From Paenibacillus sp. FSL R10-2734 (lineage in GTDB: Bacteria; Bacillota; Bacilli; Paenibacillales; Paenibacillaceae), in NCBI RefSeq assembly GCF_037963865.1, contig NZ_CP150170.1, forward strand, positions 2,046,001 through 2,110,000: DNA of 64,000 nt, given 5' to 3'. The notes under the pieces are model-generated. The model did not search any database. It was not told where the DNA came from and saw nothing but the letters and a program-made list of their open reading frames with translations. Both the position numbers and the translations under genes were made by a program. Below are positions 54,185-63,429 of the stretch, piece after piece (the stretch's first letter is position 1; the number at the start of each line of letters is the position of its first letter).

Positions 54185-54904
54185 GTGTCGCGCATAAAAA
54201 AACAACTTTGGCAGCGATGGAGACGTTGGAGAAAGGCGCTTTGGGTAGGAGCCGCTTGTTTAGCTCTTACTATATTGGCTTGGCGCAGTATGCAGGTGCC
54301 TGAGGAAATCAGTGGACTACTGACGGATTCTAGTTGGACGGATGGTGCCGAAAGCGAGTTGGCCGCAGCTGTATTTAAAGTAGGCGTGGACAGCGGTGAG
54401 GAGAAAGAGAAGGGCACCAAAAATAACGAACAACTGTTGCAGACGATCACTCAAAGCGGACTCAGCAGAACCGTTCATTTAAAAATAACTTATGTATCTG
54501 GGGAAGAAGTTCAGACGTTGCCGGGCGTAAAGAACCCACTTCAGCTTAAGAAAATAATCAATGAACACCCTGCATGGAGCGGTTGGATCAGCAGCGAGGG
54601 AGATTTGTGGCTGGAACAAAAAGTGAATGATCTATCGACCCTAACGAAAAAAGAAGCCTATATCGGTGTCGATGCATTTGGGAATTTGAGTTTATTTAAA
54701 GGGCCGCCGGCACAGGAAAAGGTTCTGAAGACCTTTTTTCAAATGGATATGGGTTCCTTGAAATCCTCTCTGCCCGAAAGTATTTGGAAAGAGCTTCATG
54801 ATGGAATACGTGTTCAGGATATTGAAGAGTACAACAGTGTGTTGTCCACCTTCAGTGACTATGCGCGTGAGGCATCTGAGCATGTCATGCAGAACAAGCA
54901 ATAG
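54185..54904 (+). CDS. bofC: BofC-like intercompartmental signalling protein
   Basis: BofC is a forespore-secreted protein that inhibits the SpoIVB protease and so times sigma-K activation; the SpoIVF targets of that pathway are at 4132-5830. The GTG at 54185 follows GAAGGGA; an ATG at 54134 has no ribosome-binding site. The 239-residue product has a basic N-terminus and a membrane segment (ALWVGAACLALTILAW). The C-terminal BofC domain carries VHLKITYVSGEEVQTLPG, AYIGVDAFGNLSLFKGPP and FFQMDMGSLKSSLP. Its place before the ruv genes matches B. subtilis. Confidence 0.85.
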   Translation: MSRIKKQLWQRWRRWRKALWVGAACLALTILAWRSMQVPEEISGLLTDSSWTDGAESELAAAVFKVGVDSGEEKEKGTKNNEQLLQTITQSGLSRTVHLKITYVSGEEVQTLPGVKNPLQLKKIINEHPAWSGWISSEGDLWLEQKVNDLSTLTKKEAYIGVDAFGNLSLFKGPPAQEKVLKTFFQMDMGSLKSSLPESIWKELHDGIRVQDIEEYNSVLSTFSDYAREASEHVMQNKQ

Positions 54905-54919
54905 CATCTAAAGCATATG

Positions 54920-54961
54920 AGCTGTCCTAAAGTCATTAATGGCTGAAGGCAGCTTTTTTTG
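54920..54961 (+). terminator. Intrinsic terminator after bofC
   Basis: AGCTGTC (54920-54926) pairs with GGCAGCT (54948-54954, one G-T pair), followed by a T-run. Confidence 0.75.
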
Positions 54962-55056
54962 TGTGAATTTAAAGAAAGTATAAGGTCTCGTTGTAGGCCT
55001 AAAGTTGTCATTTCGCATCAGAGAGTAAACTTTTTTTCTCCCGGAAGGGGTATTTT

Positions 55057-55065
55057 TGCTATAAT
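55057..55065 (+). promoter_or_regulatory. Extended -10 promoter upstream of ruvC
   Basis: TGCTATAAT at 55057-55065 is a good extended -10. No clear -35 is present. It lies ~90 bases before ruvC. Confidence 0.55.
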
Positions 55066-55154
55066 GGTTAGAAGGAATACATATGTTCGCTTCATAGCGG
55101 AGTAATGGATGAAAACGGTGGAATAAACTGCCTGTTATAGAGGAGAGATCGTGT

Positions 55155-55658
55155 TTGCGCATTTTGGGAATCGATCCAGGGCTGGCGATTGTCGGTTTTG
55201 GCTTTGTGGATAAGGAAGGTCATAAGTTGACCCCAGTCCAATATGGTTGTATTCAGACTGAGGCTCATACGCCTGAAGAAGAACGTCTGCTGCATGTCTA
55301 TGAAGGCATGGGTCAGCTCATTGATAAATATAAGCCTGATGCTGTAGCGATAGAGAAGTTATTCTTCGCACGCAATGTAACGACAGCATTGCCGGTAGCG
55401 CAGGCACGCGGAGTGACGATATTAGCTGCAGTGCAGCGCGGTCTACCCGTCTCGGAATATACACCTATGATGGTGAAGCAGGCTGTTGTTGGTTATGGTA
55501 AGGCAGAGAAGCGGCAGGTACAGGAAATGGTGAAGCTGTTATTGAAATTATCGGCGATCCCTAAACCGGATGATGTAGCGGATGCACTGGCGGTAGCGGT
55601 TTGTCATGCCCATTCGAGCAGTCTTAATTCTAAATTAAATGAGGTATTGCGAAAATGA
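55155..55658 (+). CDS. ruvC: Holliday junction endonuclease RuvC
   Basis: RuvC cuts Holliday junctions in complex with RuvAB. The 167-residue protein has catalytic Asp7 (ILGIDPG), Glu67 (VAIEKLFF) and the C-terminal acidic pair in KPDDVADALA. It starts with TTG at 55155, preceded by AGGAGAGATC. B. subtilis lacks RuvC and uses RecU, so its presence here next to ruvAB is a lineage difference typical of Paenibacillus. It overlaps ruvA by four bases. Confidence 0.97.
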   Translation: MRILGIDPGLAIVGFGFVDKEGHKLTPVQYGCIQTEAHTPEEERLLHVYEGMGQLIDKYKPDAVAIEKLFFARNVTTALPVAQARGVTILAAVQRGLPVSEYTPMMVKQAVVGYGKAEKRQVQEMVKLLLKLSAIPKPDDVADALAVAVCHAHSSSLNSKLNEVLRK

Positions 55659-56272
55659 TAGATTTCTTAAGAGGACCCGTCGTTCATTTGGAGTCGGAAT
55701 ATGTGGTGCTTGATGTGCAGGGGGTAGGATACCGGGTGTTCTGCCCAAATCCTTATGCATTTGCTAAAGTAGAAGGGCCTGTCATGATCTATATTCATTA
55801 TCAAACACGTGAGGATGCTACACTGCTGTTTGGGTTCCCGACTCGGGAGGAGCAAAGATTGTTCCGCAAGCTGATAGAGGTATCTGGCATCGGTCCAAAG
55901 GTTGCGCTCGGAATTCTGACAGGTGGAACACCAGATCAGTTGATCTCAGCAATCTATCAAGAGAATATTACCTTCCTAACAAAGCTGCCGGGCATTGGCA
56001 AGAAGACGGCGCAGCGGATGATCCTCGATTTGAAGGACAAGCTGGACGGACTCAGCATGGCTTCGATGCAAACCGGATTATTTGCAGTTCCAATGGAAGA
56101 AGCAGCGGATGGATTAGCTTGGCAAGAGGCTAGGGACGCCCTTAAAGGGCTGGGTTATACAGAGAGTGAATTGGACCGCGTATGGCTCGCTATGAAGAAA
56201 GAGGGAGCAGAGACAGGGACTGTAGATGTGCTGATGAAGAAAGCACTTGGGCTATTATATATTGCTAAGTAA
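55655..56272 (+). CDS. ruvA: Holliday junction branch migration protein RuvA
   Basis: RuvA binds four-way junctions as a tetramer and loads the RuvB motor. The 205-residue protein starts MIDFLRGPVVHLESEYVVLD. It has the OB-fold domain I, helix-hairpin-helix domain II (FRKLIEVSGIGPKVALGIL and LPGIGKKTAQRMILDL), and a C-terminal RuvB-binding domain. It overlaps the ruvC stop as ATGA. Confidence 0.98.
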   Translation: MIDFLRGPVVHLESEYVVLDVQGVGYRVFCPNPYAFAKVEGPVMIYIHYQTREDATLLFGFPTREEQRLFRKLIEVSGIGPKVALGILTGGTPDQLISAIYQENITFLTKLPGIGKKTAQRMILDLKDKLDGLSMASMQTGLFAVPMEEAADGLAWQEARDALKGLGYTESELDRVWLAMKKEGAETGTVDVLMKKALGLLYIAK

Positions 56273-56307
56273 AGCCGAACACATCCTGAAGAAAGGGAGC
56301 GATAGGA

Positions 56308-57315
56308 ATGGATGACCGGATTATATCCGCTAATTTGATGATGGACGAGCAGGCGGTAGAATTAAGCTTACGCCCTCGTTATCTGGGAGAATATATCGGA
56401 CAGAATCAGGTGAAAGAAAACCTGAAGATATATATCGAAGCGGCCAAAATGAGAAGTGAAGCGCTGGATCATGTGCTGCTCTACGGACCTCCGGGTCTTG
56501 GTAAAACAACACTCGCGAATATTATCGCAAATGAGCTTGGTGTGAATTTAAGAACAACCTCCGGTCCTGCTATTGAGCGCCCGGGAGATTTAGCCGCTCT
56601 GCTGACGAACCTGCAGGAAGGCGATGTGCTTTTCATCGATGAAATTCACCGCTTGCACCGGACGGTGGAGGAGGTTATGTATCCGGCGATGGAGGACTTC
56701 GCGCTGGATATTATGATCGGCAAGGGGCCGAGTGCCCGTTCGGTAAGATTGGATCTGCCGCCGTTCACACTTATAGGCGCTACCACCCGTGCTGGCCTAC
56801 TGTCTGCTCCATTACGTGATCGTTTCGGAGTAGTCAGCCGCTTGGAATTCTATACCATAGATGAGCTCAGCTACATTGTAGCTCGAAATGCAGATCTTTT
56901 GGGAATTGAGATTGTCGGTGATGCGGCGGAAGAGATAGCGCTTCGTTCACGAGGAACGCCGCGGATTGCGAACCGACTATTGAAGCGGGTCCGTGATTTC
57001 GCCCAAGTGCGCGGAGATGGGATTATAACCCCTGAAATTTCTGGAGAAGCACTGAAGATGCTGCAGGTGGACCCGCGTGGGCTGGACAGCATCGATCATA
57101 AGATGTTAAGAGCGATGATTTCAAGCTTTCGTGGCGGTCCTGTTGGTCTGGATACGATTGCTGCTACAATTGGTGAGGAAAGTCAGACGATTGAGGACGT
57201 TTATGAACCCTACCTGCTGCAGATAGGATTCTTGCAGCGGAGTCCACGTGGAAGAATTGTAACACCGGCCGCTTATCATCACTTAGGCCTTCCGCTCCCT
57301 CCGGAGCAGCACTGA
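56308..57315 (+). CDS. ruvB: Holliday junction helicase RuvB
   Basis: RuvB is the hexameric AAA+ motor of branch migration. The 335-residue protein has Walker A GPPGLGKTT, Walker B FIDEIHRL, sensor motif IGATTRAG and the arginine-finger region APLRDRFG. The winged-helix C-terminus ends GFLQRSPRGRIVTPAAYHHL. AAGGGAGCGATAGG precedes the ATG. Third gene of the ruvCAB group. Confidence 0.98.
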   Translation: MDDRIISANLMMDEQAVELSLRPRYLGEYIGQNQVKENLKIYIEAAKMRSEALDHVLLYGPPGLGKTTLANIIANELGVNLRTTSGPAIERPGDLAALLTNLQEGDVLFIDEIHRLHRTVEEVMYPAMEDFALDIMIGKGPSARSVRLDLPPFTLIGATTRAGLLSAPLRDRFGVVSRLEFYTIDELSYIVARNADLLGIEIVGDAAEEIALRSRGTPRIANRLLKRVRDFAQVRGDGIITPEISGEALKMLQVDPRGLDSIDHKMLRAMISSFRGGPVGLDTIAATIGEESQTIEDVYEPYLLQIGFLQRSPRGRIVTPAAYHHLGLPLPPEQH

Positions 57316-57348
57316 GTCAGTAACTACATTCAAAAAGGAGGATGCTGG

Positions 57349-59457
57349 ATGAAGCATAAGAAGCATACGAAGATGAAATGGAGAGGAATGGCTCCACTAA
57401 GCAAAGGATTGCTAGCAGCTGCGCTTGCTTTAGGAAGTTTCTTGATCCCTGCGGGTGCCAGTCATGCCGATTCTAATAGCACGGTACGAGTTGCCCTTTT
57501 TGCTGATATAGGTAGTAAATATAAATCCACCGTGCCTGTAGTAACACTGCAATCAACACAAAGCTTCACTTTGTTGTCAGACCAACCAGGAAGCGCTCCT
57601 TTGTTCTCAGTGCCTGCCCAGAGCAGAATTCGTGTTAGTGTGGACGGTTACAGAGTAAAGGTAATGGAGACTTCAAGCTGGAAGACCGCTGCTGATGCGG
57701 CTAAGAAGCTTCAGTCTACCTCTGATAAGCCGCAGATTTTTATGATTTCTAGAAATGGAACCAGTGTGTATCAGTTATATACAGGTGTGTATGCTAGTGA
57801 AGCGGCTGCAAAGGATGGGCTTGCGCGTGTATTAAAGGCAGGACTCTCCATTCCTGCCGATCAGACCCCTGAGGTGAAGGGGAATAAGCATTTATCGGCT
57901 GGCCGCTATTCTTCAGAGCAAGCAGCTGATACTGCGCTAAATAGTATTACAGCTGCTGGATTTGATGCCTGGAAGGTGTTTCTGTCAGGAAGTGACGGCA
58001 GTGCTCAGTTTGAGGTATGGGTAGGCGAAGCTGCAAACGATAAAGATTTGGCTGCTGTTCAGTCAGCAGTGTCTGCAGCATTGCCGCTGGCTCTAACCGC
58101 GGCAACTTCACCCGGGTTAATGATGCGTATAGATGCCGGGCTGGACCTTAGCAGTGAAACACAGGCTAATCATTATATGGTTTCCGGAAGTGATACTAAA
58201 TTTTTGGCAGTTGGCAGCGAGGCGGGGATTCAGCTAGAAGAAAAATCCAAGCGTACCTACCGTGGAAATATGGAGCTAAGTAATTTGAGAGGTTCCCTGG
58301 CTGTCATTAATGAATTGCCACTGGAACAATATTTGTATGCAGTGGTTGGAGGAGAGGTTTCCTCAAGCTGGCCTGATGAAGCCCTAAAGGCTCAGGCTGT
58401 GGCCGCTCGAAGCTATGCGATGGCGCAAGGCAACCGTTTTGAAGTAGCAAATGTAGTAGATTCTACATTGAGTCAGGTATATAACGGAATTGGATCAGAA
58501 GCTCCAGTCATTATTAAGGCAGTGGATGCAACAGCCGGTGAAGTATTGATGAGTGGTGGTAAAGTTATTGAGGCGGTGTTCTCCTCGAACAGTGGCGGTG
58601 TAACATCTGATCCATCGGAGGTATGGGGTAACGGTGGAGATGCATTTGCCAGTGTTCCCAGCAAAGAGGATGTCGCAGCTACCAAGACCGCTAAGAAGTG
58701 GTATTATGTACTGCTCGCTAATGGCATCTCTGGGTATGCGCGTGAGGATAATATTAAATTGACAGGTAATAAAACCGCAGCGGGGTTGGATATAGCAACC
58801 GCTACAACTAAAGATGTCAATATACGTCCCCTTCCTGCTGTTGAGAGTAGTGTAAGTGCAGTAGGTAAGCTGAATCCTGGAGATAATGCAGTTGTTCTGG
58901 ATAAAGTATATGAGTCCGGCAGCTATAGCTGGATTAAAGGGCCTTATTCCTCCGCTGAACTTCTGAAGAGTATGCAGGGTAAAATAAGTAACACTTTGCC
59001 TTCTTCTATCCTTAATCTCCAAGTTACACAGCGCGGTCCTTCAGGTAGAGCCATTCAGGTTAAAGCTAATGGCGAGATAATGAGTGTGAAATATCCAGAT
59101 ATGTTCCGTTCTGCGTTCAATGGATTGCCTAGTACATTGTTTGATATTGTACCATCCGGAAGTTATACTGTATTAGGCGCTGACGGTGCTACTAGCACGA
59201 TTGGAAGTTCACAGAGCGCAGGTGTACTCTCCGCATCAGGCAAGGTTGATGTGAAAGGTAGTGGAACTGTAGTGCTGGGCGGGGATTCTTCGGCCAGAGC
59301 GATTACTAACAGTTCGGGCTTTCTGTTCATTGGCCAAGGCTACGGTCATGGTCTAGGCATGTCGCAATGGGGCGTGAAAGGCATGGCAGACAGCGGGTAT
59401 GATTACAAGCAGATATTGCAACACTATTATCAGAACGTTACTCTAGTTAAGGAATGA
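57349..59457 (+). CDS. SpoIID/LytB domain-containing protein
   Basis: A secreted 702-residue protein. A signal peptide (about 1-40, hydrophobic LLAAALALGSFLIPAGASHA) is followed by SPOR-like repeats (about 120-230: VYQLYTGVYASEAAAKDGL, HLSAGRYSSEQAADTAL). The SpoIID/LytB domain shows PLEQYLYAVVGGEVSSSWP, AVAARSYAMAQ, VIEAVFSSNSGGVTSDPSEV and finally GQGYGHGLGMSQWGVKGMA. SpoIID-type enzymes are lytic transglycosylases acting on peptidoglycan lacking stem peptides. This is a larger paralogue of SpoIID. AGGAGG precedes the ATG. The location between ruvB and queA is not found in B. subtilis. Confidence 0.9.
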   Translation: MKHKKHTKMKWRGMAPLSKGLLAAALALGSFLIPAGASHADSNSTVRVALFADIGSKYKSTVPVVTLQSTQSFTLLSDQPGSAPLFSVPAQSRIRVSVDGYRVKVMETSSWKTAADAAKKLQSTSDKPQIFMISRNGTSVYQLYTGVYASEAAAKDGLARVLKAGLSIPADQTPEVKGNKHLSAGRYSSEQAADTALNSITAAGFDAWKVFLSGSDGSAQFEVWVGEAANDKDLAAVQSAVSAALPLALTAATSPGLMMRIDAGLDLSSETQANHYMVSGSDTKFLAVGSEAGIQLEEKSKRTYRGNMELSNLRGSLAVINELPLEQYLYAVVGGEVSSSWPDEALKAQAVAARSYAMAQGNRFEVANVVDSTLSQVYNGIGSEAPVIIKAVDATAGEVLMSGGKVIEAVFSSNSGGVTSDPSEVWGNGGDAFASVPSKEDVAATKTAKKWYYVLLANGISGYAREDNIKLTGNKTAAGLDIATATTKDVNIRPLPAVESSVSAVGKLNPGDNAVVLDKVYESGSYSWIKGPYSSAELLKSMQGKISNTLPSSILNLQVTQRGPSGRAIQVKANGEIMSVKYPDMFRSAFNGLPSTLFDIVPSGSYTVLGADGATSTIGSSQSAGVLSASGKVDVKGSGTVVLGGDSSARAITNSSGFLFIGQGYGHGLGMSQWGVKGMADSGYDYKQILQHYYQNVTLVKE

Positions 59458-59466
59458 AGACAGACC

Positions 59467-60495
59467 ATGAATGTAGACGCATATGATTTTCATTTGCCGG
59501 AAGAATTAATTGCCCAGACACCACTCTCTGACCGTAGCTCTTCTAGACTGCTCTTAGTAAATAAGGAGAATGGGGAGCTGGCTCACCGGCATTTTACCGA
59601 TATTATTAATTATTTTCAACCGGGAGATACGCTTGTTCTGAATGATACGAGAGTTATTCCCGCCAGATTATTTGGGGTTAAAGAAGATACGGGAGCTAAA
59701 GCTGAAGTGCTTCTTCTGAAGAATTTGGGAGACGATCGATGGGAAGCTCTTGTAAAGCCAGGTAAGAAGCTTAAGACTGGAGCGGTTATCATCTTTAGTG
59801 ATGAGCTTCGTGCGGTTATTGAGGACGAGGCTGATATGGGTGGCCGAACGCTTCGCTTCATTTATCAGGGTATTTTTCAGGAGATTCTGGATAGGCTGGG
59901 AACGATGCCACTGCCTCCTTATATTAAGGAAACACTGGATGATCGGGAACGATATCAGACTGTATATGCTAAGCATGAGGGATCGGCTGCTGCACCTACA
60001 GCAGGACTTCATTTTACTAAAGAACTGCTGGAACAGATCGAGGCCAAGGGTGTAAATATCGCTTATATCACACTTCATGTAGGTCTCGGTACTTTTCGTC
60101 CGATGTCTGCCCAGAAGGTTGAAGAGCATGTTATGCATTCAGAGTATTTTGTAATGTCCCAAGAAACAGCAGATGCCATCAATGCTACCAAGGAACAAGG
60201 TGGCCGCGTTATTGCAGTAGGGACGACTTCTTGTCGGACGCTTGAAACAGTCGGAAGACAATGTGAAGGCGGCCCGCTGGTGGAATGCAGTGGTTGGACG
60301 GATATTTTCATCTATCCGGGGTATAAGTTTAGTGTAGTAAATGCGTTAATTACTAATTTCCATTTGCCAAAGTCTACTTTGGTGATGTTGGTTAGCGCTT
60401 TGGCAGGTCGGGAGCATATTCTAGCTGCTTATGATGAAGCGATAGAGCAGAAGTACCGGTTTTTTAGCTTTGGAGATGCAATGTTTATTTACTAA
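59467..60495 (+). CDS. queA: S-adenosylmethionine:tRNA ribosyltransferase-isomerase QueA
   Basis: QueA adds the ribosyl part of SAM to preQ1 at tRNA position 34, giving epoxyqueuosine. The 342-residue protein starts with MNVDAYDFHLPEELIAQTP and has the family motifs LVLNDTRVIPARLFG, SAAAPTAGLHFTKELL and NALITNFHLPKSTLVMLVSA. It begins nine bases after the SpoIID-like gene and is followed by tgt, the previous step of the same pathway. Confidence 0.98.
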   Translation: MNVDAYDFHLPEELIAQTPLSDRSSSRLLLVNKENGELAHRHFTDIINYFQPGDTLVLNDTRVIPARLFGVKEDTGAKAEVLLLKNLGDDRWEALVKPGKKLKTGAVIIFSDELRAVIEDEADMGGRTLRFIYQGIFQEILDRLGTMPLPPYIKETLDDRERYQTVYAKHEGSAAAPTAGLHFTKELLEQIEAKGVNIAYITLHVGLGTFRPMSAQKVEEHVMHSEYFVMSQETADAINATKEQGGRVIAVGTTSCRTLETVGRQCEGGPLVECSGWTDIFIYPGYKFSVVNALITNFHLPKSTLVMLVSALAGREHILAAYDEAIEQKYRFFSFGDAMFIY

Positions 60496-60516
60496 GGTAA
60501 GAGGATGGGTTAACTT

Positions 60517-61653
60517 ATGGCAGCAATTACTTATGAGCACATCAAAACGTGCAAACAATCCGGAGCAAGACTTGGAAGAGTCCACACTCCACATGGTGTG
60601 ATTGAGACACCTGCATTTATGCCAGTCGGCACACAAGCCACAGTCAAGACAATGAGTCCCGAAGAACTGAAAGAGATGGATGCTCATATTATTTTGAGCA
60701 ATACGTACCATCTATTTCTGAGACCAGGCCATGATATTGTTCGTGATGCAGGCGGACTGCACAAGTTCATGAACTGGGATCGTCCAATTCTGACGGATAG
60801 CGGCGGGTTTCAAGTATTCTCGCTCAGTGACATGCGCAAGATTACCGAAGAAGGCGTTCATTTCCGTTCCCATCTTAATGGAGATAAGAAGTTCCTGTCT
60901 CCTGAAGTAGCTATGGAAGTTCAGAACGCACTTGGTTCTGATATCATGATGGCATTTGATGAATGCCCTCCATTCCCAGCTGAATATGATTACGTGAAAA
61001 AATCACTAGAGCGTACAACACGCTGGGCAGAACGCTGCCTGAAAAGTCATGCTCGTCCGAATGACCAAGGTCTATTCGCTATCGTGCAAGGTGGTATGTA
61101 TGAGGATCTTCGCCGTCAGAGCGCGGCAGATTTGACTTCCATGGATTTCCCGGGGTATGCTATTGGAGGGCTCAGCGTCGGAGAGTCCAAGCAGCTAATG
61201 TATGAAGTGCTGGATTATACAGTTCCCCTGCTGCCACAAGGAAAACCACGCTATTTGATGGGCGTTGGTTCACCGGATGCATTGCTGGAAGGATCAATTC
61301 GGGGAGTGGACATGTTCGACTGTGTTCTACCTACTCGTATTGCTCGTAATGGAACAACGATGACCAGTCAGGGAAGACTCGTTGTACGCAACGCAAAGTA
61401 TGCCCGCGATTTTGGGCCGCTTGATCCGGAGTGCAATTGCTATACATGCCGGAATTATTCCCGCGCTTATTTGCGCCATCTAATCAAAGCCGATGAAACA
61501 TTCGGACTTAGATTGACGACATACCACAACTTGCACTTCTTGTTGGATTTGATGCGTAAAGTGCGCGAAGCCATCAAGGAAGATCGGCTGCTTGATTTTC
61601 GCGATGAGTTTTTTGCAAAATACGGATTATATGATAATCTTAAAGGCTTCTAG
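60517..61653 (+). CDS. tgt: Queuine tRNA-ribosyltransferase (Tgt)
   Basis: Tgt exchanges guanine 34 for preQ1 in GUN-anticodon tRNAs. The 378-residue protein has the catalytic aspartates in LTDSGGFQVFS and GVDMFDCVLPTR, and MGVGSPDALLEG in the substrate region. The zinc site CNCYTC is followed by a His ligand (RAYLRHLI). A standard-length monofunctional enzyme, cotranscribed with queA. Confidence 0.98.
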   Translation: MAAITYEHIKTCKQSGARLGRVHTPHGVIETPAFMPVGTQATVKTMSPEELKEMDAHIILSNTYHLFLRPGHDIVRDAGGLHKFMNWDRPILTDSGGFQVFSLSDMRKITEEGVHFRSHLNGDKKFLSPEVAMEVQNALGSDIMMAFDECPPFPAEYDYVKKSLERTTRWAERCLKSHARPNDQGLFAIVQGGMYEDLRRQSAADLTSMDFPGYAIGGLSVGESKQLMYEVLDYTVPLLPQGKPRYLMGVGSPDALLEGSIRGVDMFDCVLPTRIARNGTTMTSQGRLVVRNAKYARDFGPLDPECNCYTCRNYSRAYLRHLIKADETFGLRLTTYHNLHFLLDLMRKVREAIKEDRLLDFRDEFFAKYGLYDNLKGF

Positions 61654-61696
61654 GTTGAATTTAATGCCTTAATGTACTTTGAAAGGGGGGAGAAAT

Positions 61697-62017
61697 ATGT
61701 TTCAATCGTTTCAATATGCAGCTGGCGCAGGTGGTGGGGGTAGCATACTAGGTCTGGTAGGACCCTTTGTCCTTATGTTTGTAGTATTCTACTTCTTGCT
61801 GATTCGTCCGCAACAGAAGAAGACCAAAACTCGTAACGCGATGTTGAAGTCTCTGAAAAAAGGCGACAAGATCGTCACAATTGGTGGTCTTCACGGTACG
61901 ATCATGGAAATCTCCGATGATATCGTGGTTCTACGGGTTAATGATGTAACTAAACTAACCTTTGATCGCGGTTCCATTAGTCACTCCGTTGCGACGGACG
62001 TGGAGGAGAAAGTATAG
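61697..62017 (+). CDS. yajC: Preprotein translocase subunit YajC
   Basis: YajC is a small accessory subunit of the SecDF-YajC complex. The ATG at 61697 follows GAAAGGGGGGAG; an in-frame TTG at 61679 sits within that sequence and is rejected. The 106-residue product has a single membrane helix (LVGPFVLMFVVFYFLLIRPQQKK) and a C-terminal domain with GDKIVTIGGLHGTIMEI. It is the last gene of the queA-tgt-yajC unit. Confidence 0.96.
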   Translation: MFQSFQYAAGAGGGGSILGLVGPFVLMFVVFYFLLIRPQQKKTKTRNAMLKSLKKGDKIVTIGGLHGTIMEISDDIVVLRVNDVTKLTFDRGSISHSVATDVEEKV

Positions 62018-62035
62018 AATTGATTTAAGTACATA

Positions 62036-62076
62036 AAAAGCGGTGTCTTCTCGTTAAGAGAGGACACCGCTTTTTT
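62036..62076 (+). terminator. Intrinsic terminator after yajC
   Basis: AAAGCGGTGTC and GACACCGCTTT form an 11-bp stem with a short inner stem, then TTTTTT. Confidence 0.94.
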
Positions 62077-62143
62077 GAATTACTTATTGTCTTTAAGGGC
62101 GCCAAAGCGTTTTTCTGGTAGAAGGTGTGTATGCTTGTAGTTA

Positions 62144-62363
62144 GTTGTACTTTCTACAGCTATTTCAGTTTATGCTTTCTCGATTGAGAGTTTAATTGTA
62201 TTATGTGCAGTTATTTCTGTGGAAAATGGCTGTCGGCAGTGTTTAGCTTGAATATAATTGTACAGAGTGCATTTAAACTGAGAATAAGCACATTTGATTC
62301 GAAATAGTTGTATAGAGTGCAGCTATGTTAGGTTGAGCTCAGCTATTATGTAAGAGAGTGCAG
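62144..62363 (+). repeat. Five-unit degenerate intergenic repeat related to the 26.1-kb repeat
   Basis: Units: GTTGTACTTTCTACAGCTA (62144), ATTGTATTATGTGCAGTTA (62195), ATTGTACAGAGTGCATTTA (62257), GTTGTATAGAGTGCAGCTA (62307) and a decayed ATTATGTAAGAGAGTGCAG (62345). Spacing is 38-62 bases. The shared pattern RTTGTAY-NNN-RTGCAGYTA resembles the TGTACAAAGTACA units at 26117-26294. No gene is seen between 62077 and 62409. Confidence 0.6.
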
Positions 62364-62409
62364 TGAAGGCGGGGAGCATACAGCTATTTATGAGTAATGC
62401 TGCGATAAA

Positions 62410-62452
62410 AAAGCTGCCGTTTGAGTAGATCTACTCAGGCGGCAGCTTTTGT
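62410..62452. terminator. Bidirectional terminator
   Basis: AAGCTGCCG-TTTGAGTAGATC pairs with GATCTACTCAGG-CGGCAGCTT (one bulge), flanked by A-run and T-run. It serves the minus-strand PAP2 gene and possibly plus-strand read-through. Confidence 0.9.
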
Positions 62453-62494
62453 TAAAATATAAGACTATATAAGTGGAACTTGAAAACATATTGG

Positions 62495-63334
62495 TTATCG
62501 CATATCCGTCATTCGGTTGCGAACTGTGAGTGATTCTTCGCGTCCCCGTAAGGTTAGTTTGGCGAGCTGAACACCAACTGAAGAAGCTAAGACTGCTAAT
62601 AGAGTGCCACCTATCATATCTGTAAGCCAATGAATGCCCAGATAGAAAATACCAAAGACGATTAAGACTGCGGAAATACTCGTAATAACCATCCAGCGGC
62701 GGTTTCCTGAACGGAATGCCAGTAGTGCCATCGTAACGGATATGGACGTATGTAGACTCGGGAAGCAGTTGTTGAGACCGGATAAAGGGCGGTACTCCTG
62801 CTCAAAATTCGGAAATACATCCAGCATAGTAAACTTAACGCCTGCAGGTAGATAGGACCATACCTCATTCACAGGGAAGTAAAGATAGAATGGAATCGCT
62901 ACGGCATAGTTAATGATAATAGCATAGCAGGTTGCATATAGCATCACTCGGTTCTTGTCTAACAGATAGACACCTAGAGAAGCTGCTAATACAGATTGAA
63001 GCATGAAAATGTAAAAGAAGACTATGATAGGTGTCAGCCATGGACTATAGAATATATCCTGAACAGCTTGGACAAAATGCCCCTCTAGTCCAAATACAAA
63101 TGACGTATAATCTGAGGTAAGATGCATTTTTTCTTCAATTTGCAGTTCATATTTATTCAAGACTAGTACACCAAACATTCCTGCCATCAGTAGTAAAAAC
63201 TTATATGATCTCAGCATTTCTTTCCCGATTTCAACCAATGCCATGATTGGATTACGACGAGCGCCAACCCATACTAATATCACTACTAATACAACTGTGT
63301 ACAAAACAATATGGTTCATTGATTGGTAAAACAA
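62495..63334 (-). CDS. PAP2-family phosphatase, membrane protein
   Basis: A 279-residue polytopic protein of the type-2 phosphatidic acid phosphatase superfamily, subclass resembling inositolphosphotransferase/phosphatase (Aur1-like). About six hydrophobic segments are visible. The catalytic motifs are NCFPSLHTSISVTMALL (PSxxH) and LGIHWLTDMIGG (HxxxD, third motif). It starts with TTG at 63334 after AAGGAGG; ATG 63319 is an alternative. The likely role is dephosphorylation of a lipid phosphate; the substrate is unknown. It is a single gene transcribed towards yajC. Confidence 0.88.
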   Translation of the reverse strand: MFYQSMNHIVLYTVVLVVILVWVGARRNPIMALVEIGKEMLRSYKFLLLMAGMFGVLVLNKYELQIEEKMHLTSDYTSFVFGLEGHFVQAVQDIFYSPWLTPIIVFFYIFMLQSVLAASLGVYLLDKNRVMLYATCYAIIINYAVAIPFYLYFPVNEVWSYLPAGVKFTMLDVFPNFEQEYRPLSGLNNCFPSLHTSISVTMALLAFRSGNRRWMVITSISAVLIVFGIFYLGIHWLTDMIGGTLLAVLASSVGVQLAKLTLRGREESLTVRNRMTDMR

Positions 63335-63429
63335 AGCAATCGAAGCCTCCTTGATTCTCTTTATGAAGTCAGATGATCACAGTTTAACATATTTTCAAGG
63401 AATGTTTCGAATTTAATGAAATAATAAAT

